A DNA stretch of 14,747 nucleotides from Candidatus Kapaibacterium sp. (lineage in GTDB: Bacteria; Bacteroidota; Ignavibacteria; Kapaibacteriales; UBA2268), in assembly GCA_027858275.1 (NCBI GenBank), contig JAQIDA010000119.1:1-14747 (forward strand). The letters run 5' to 3'. The position numbers and the translations under genes are program-made. Shown here piece by piece: positions 14,250-14,747 of the stretch; within the stretch, counting starts at the first letter, position 1, and each line of letters begins with the position of its first letter. The notes under the pieces were generated by a model, which was not told where the DNA came from, did no database searches, and worked only from the letters and a program-made list of their open reading frames with translations.

Positions 14250-14747
14250 ATGTCTTCCGAAAATTTACTCGGCAAAATAGAGAACTACTTCCTGCTCCAA
14301 AAAGAGCTTGGCGGAGACATTTTGCTTTATGACAAACCTGAGGGCAAGCACTCCCCTGTCGAAGAAACAATTGCGGCAGAAGTCAAAGTATCGGTTGCTG
14401 AAGACAAAGCACAAAACAACGACAATGAAACTATATCAGGAACTATATCAGAAAGCAAGACAGACGTGGCTAAAGACATAAAAAAATGGGAACAATCAAA
14501 TACTTTAGATGATCTGTATGAACAGATTCATAATTGTAAAAATTGTGCTTTGGGAGAAACTCGAAATCAATTTGTTTTCGGAACGGGCAACCCAAATGCT
14601 GATCTTGTAATAATCGGTGAAGCTCCGGGAGCTGACGAGGACGCTCAAGGCAAACCGTTTGTAGGTCGAGCAGGCAAACTGCTGACGAAAATATTGGAAT
14701 CTGTCAATCTGTCTCGCGACGAAGTATTCATCTGTAACATTTTGAAA
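14250..14747 (+). CDS. Family 4 uracil-DNA glycosylase, N-terminal part, cut by right edge
   Basis: From ATG 14250, 166 codons stay open to the window end. Residues 96-99 (CKNC, followed by ALGETR) are the first two Cys of the [4Fe-4S] cluster. Residues 122-142 hold the active-site block GEAPGADEDAQGKPFVGRAG typical of family 4 UDGs, which excise uracil from DNA in base excision repair. The other cluster cysteines and the C-terminal HP[GS]P-type motif would lie beyond the window. Ahead of the catalytic domain is a non-conserved extension of about 85 residues: a predicted helix (3-20), then a low-complexity acidic and polar stretch (about 30-80) containing a 12-bp tandem duplication that encodes ETIS-GTIS. 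Such variable N-terminal extensions are common in Bacteroidota-type members, from memory. It has its own promoter and is separated from buk by a terminator. Confidence 0.92.
   Translation, partial: MSSENLLGKIENYFLLQKELGGDILLYDKPEGKHSPVEETIAAEVKVSVAEDKAQNNDNETISGTISESKTDVAKDIKKWEQSNTLDDLYEQIHNCKNCALGETRNQFVFGTGNPNADLVIIGEAPGADEDAQGKPFVGRAGKLLTKILESVNLSRDEVFICNILK

Noticed and set aside
1..14747. Defence system, CRISPR array, prophage or insertion sequence
   Set aside because: No cas, nuclease, recombinase or transposase motif, no regularly spaced repeat array and no IS-like ends were seen; all large genes are metabolic or housekeeping.

Overview
The window looks like a chromosomal, mostly housekeeping stretch of a moderately AT-rich bacterium of the Bacteroidota/Chlorobi-Ignavibacteria type. 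This placement is inferred from three things. Several genes are preceded by boxes matching the Bacteroidota housekeeping promoter (TTTG, 19-21 bp, TAnnTTTG). Most start codons sit behind A/T-rich leaders with little or no Shine-Dalgarno sequence. The cell-wall amidase has the sequence style I associate with that phylum. No tRNA, rRNA, CRISPR array, insertion sequence, integrase or phage gene was seen.

Left part (1-7794). A Lon-like AAA protease gene runs off the left edge on the minus strand. Next to it, on the same strand, is a complete cobalamin-dependent methionine synthase (metH). Then comes a plus-strand gene for a three-helix membrane protein with a cytosolic DMP19/DUF4375-type domain. 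It converges on a minus-strand gene for a fused homocysteine S-methyltransferase/methylenetetrahydrofolate reductase (YitJ type). MetH and the YitJ-type enzyme together cover reduction of methylene-THF to methyl-THF and methylation of homocysteine, with two independent homocysteine-methylating domains.

Middle (7795-9644). A 247-bp divergent spacer carries a 108-bp imperfect inverted repeat built of GGATTAAG-like units. It is followed by a secreted zinc N-acetylmuramoyl-L-alanine amidase with a LysM-like N-terminal segment. A 382-bp gene-poor spacer then holds a promoter-like box and what looks like a long, possibly structured leader of ackA, overlapped by a 39-codon basic open frame.

Right part (9645-14747). 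Two paralogous substrate-level phosphorylation modules lie side by side on the plus strand: acetate kinase and phosphate acetyltransferase, then phosphate butyryltransferase and butyrate kinase. A rho-independent terminator separates the modules and another follows buk. They would convert acetyl-CoA and butyryl- or branched acyl-CoA to acids plus ATP, or run in reverse. The window closes with the start of a family 4 uracil-DNA glycosylase behind the best Bacteroidota-type promoter in the window.

I did not find a clearly new multi-gene system. The items most worth a second look are the membrane-bound DMP19-domain protein between the two methionine genes, the ackA leader, the metH leader hairpin and the inverted repeat at 7877-7984.
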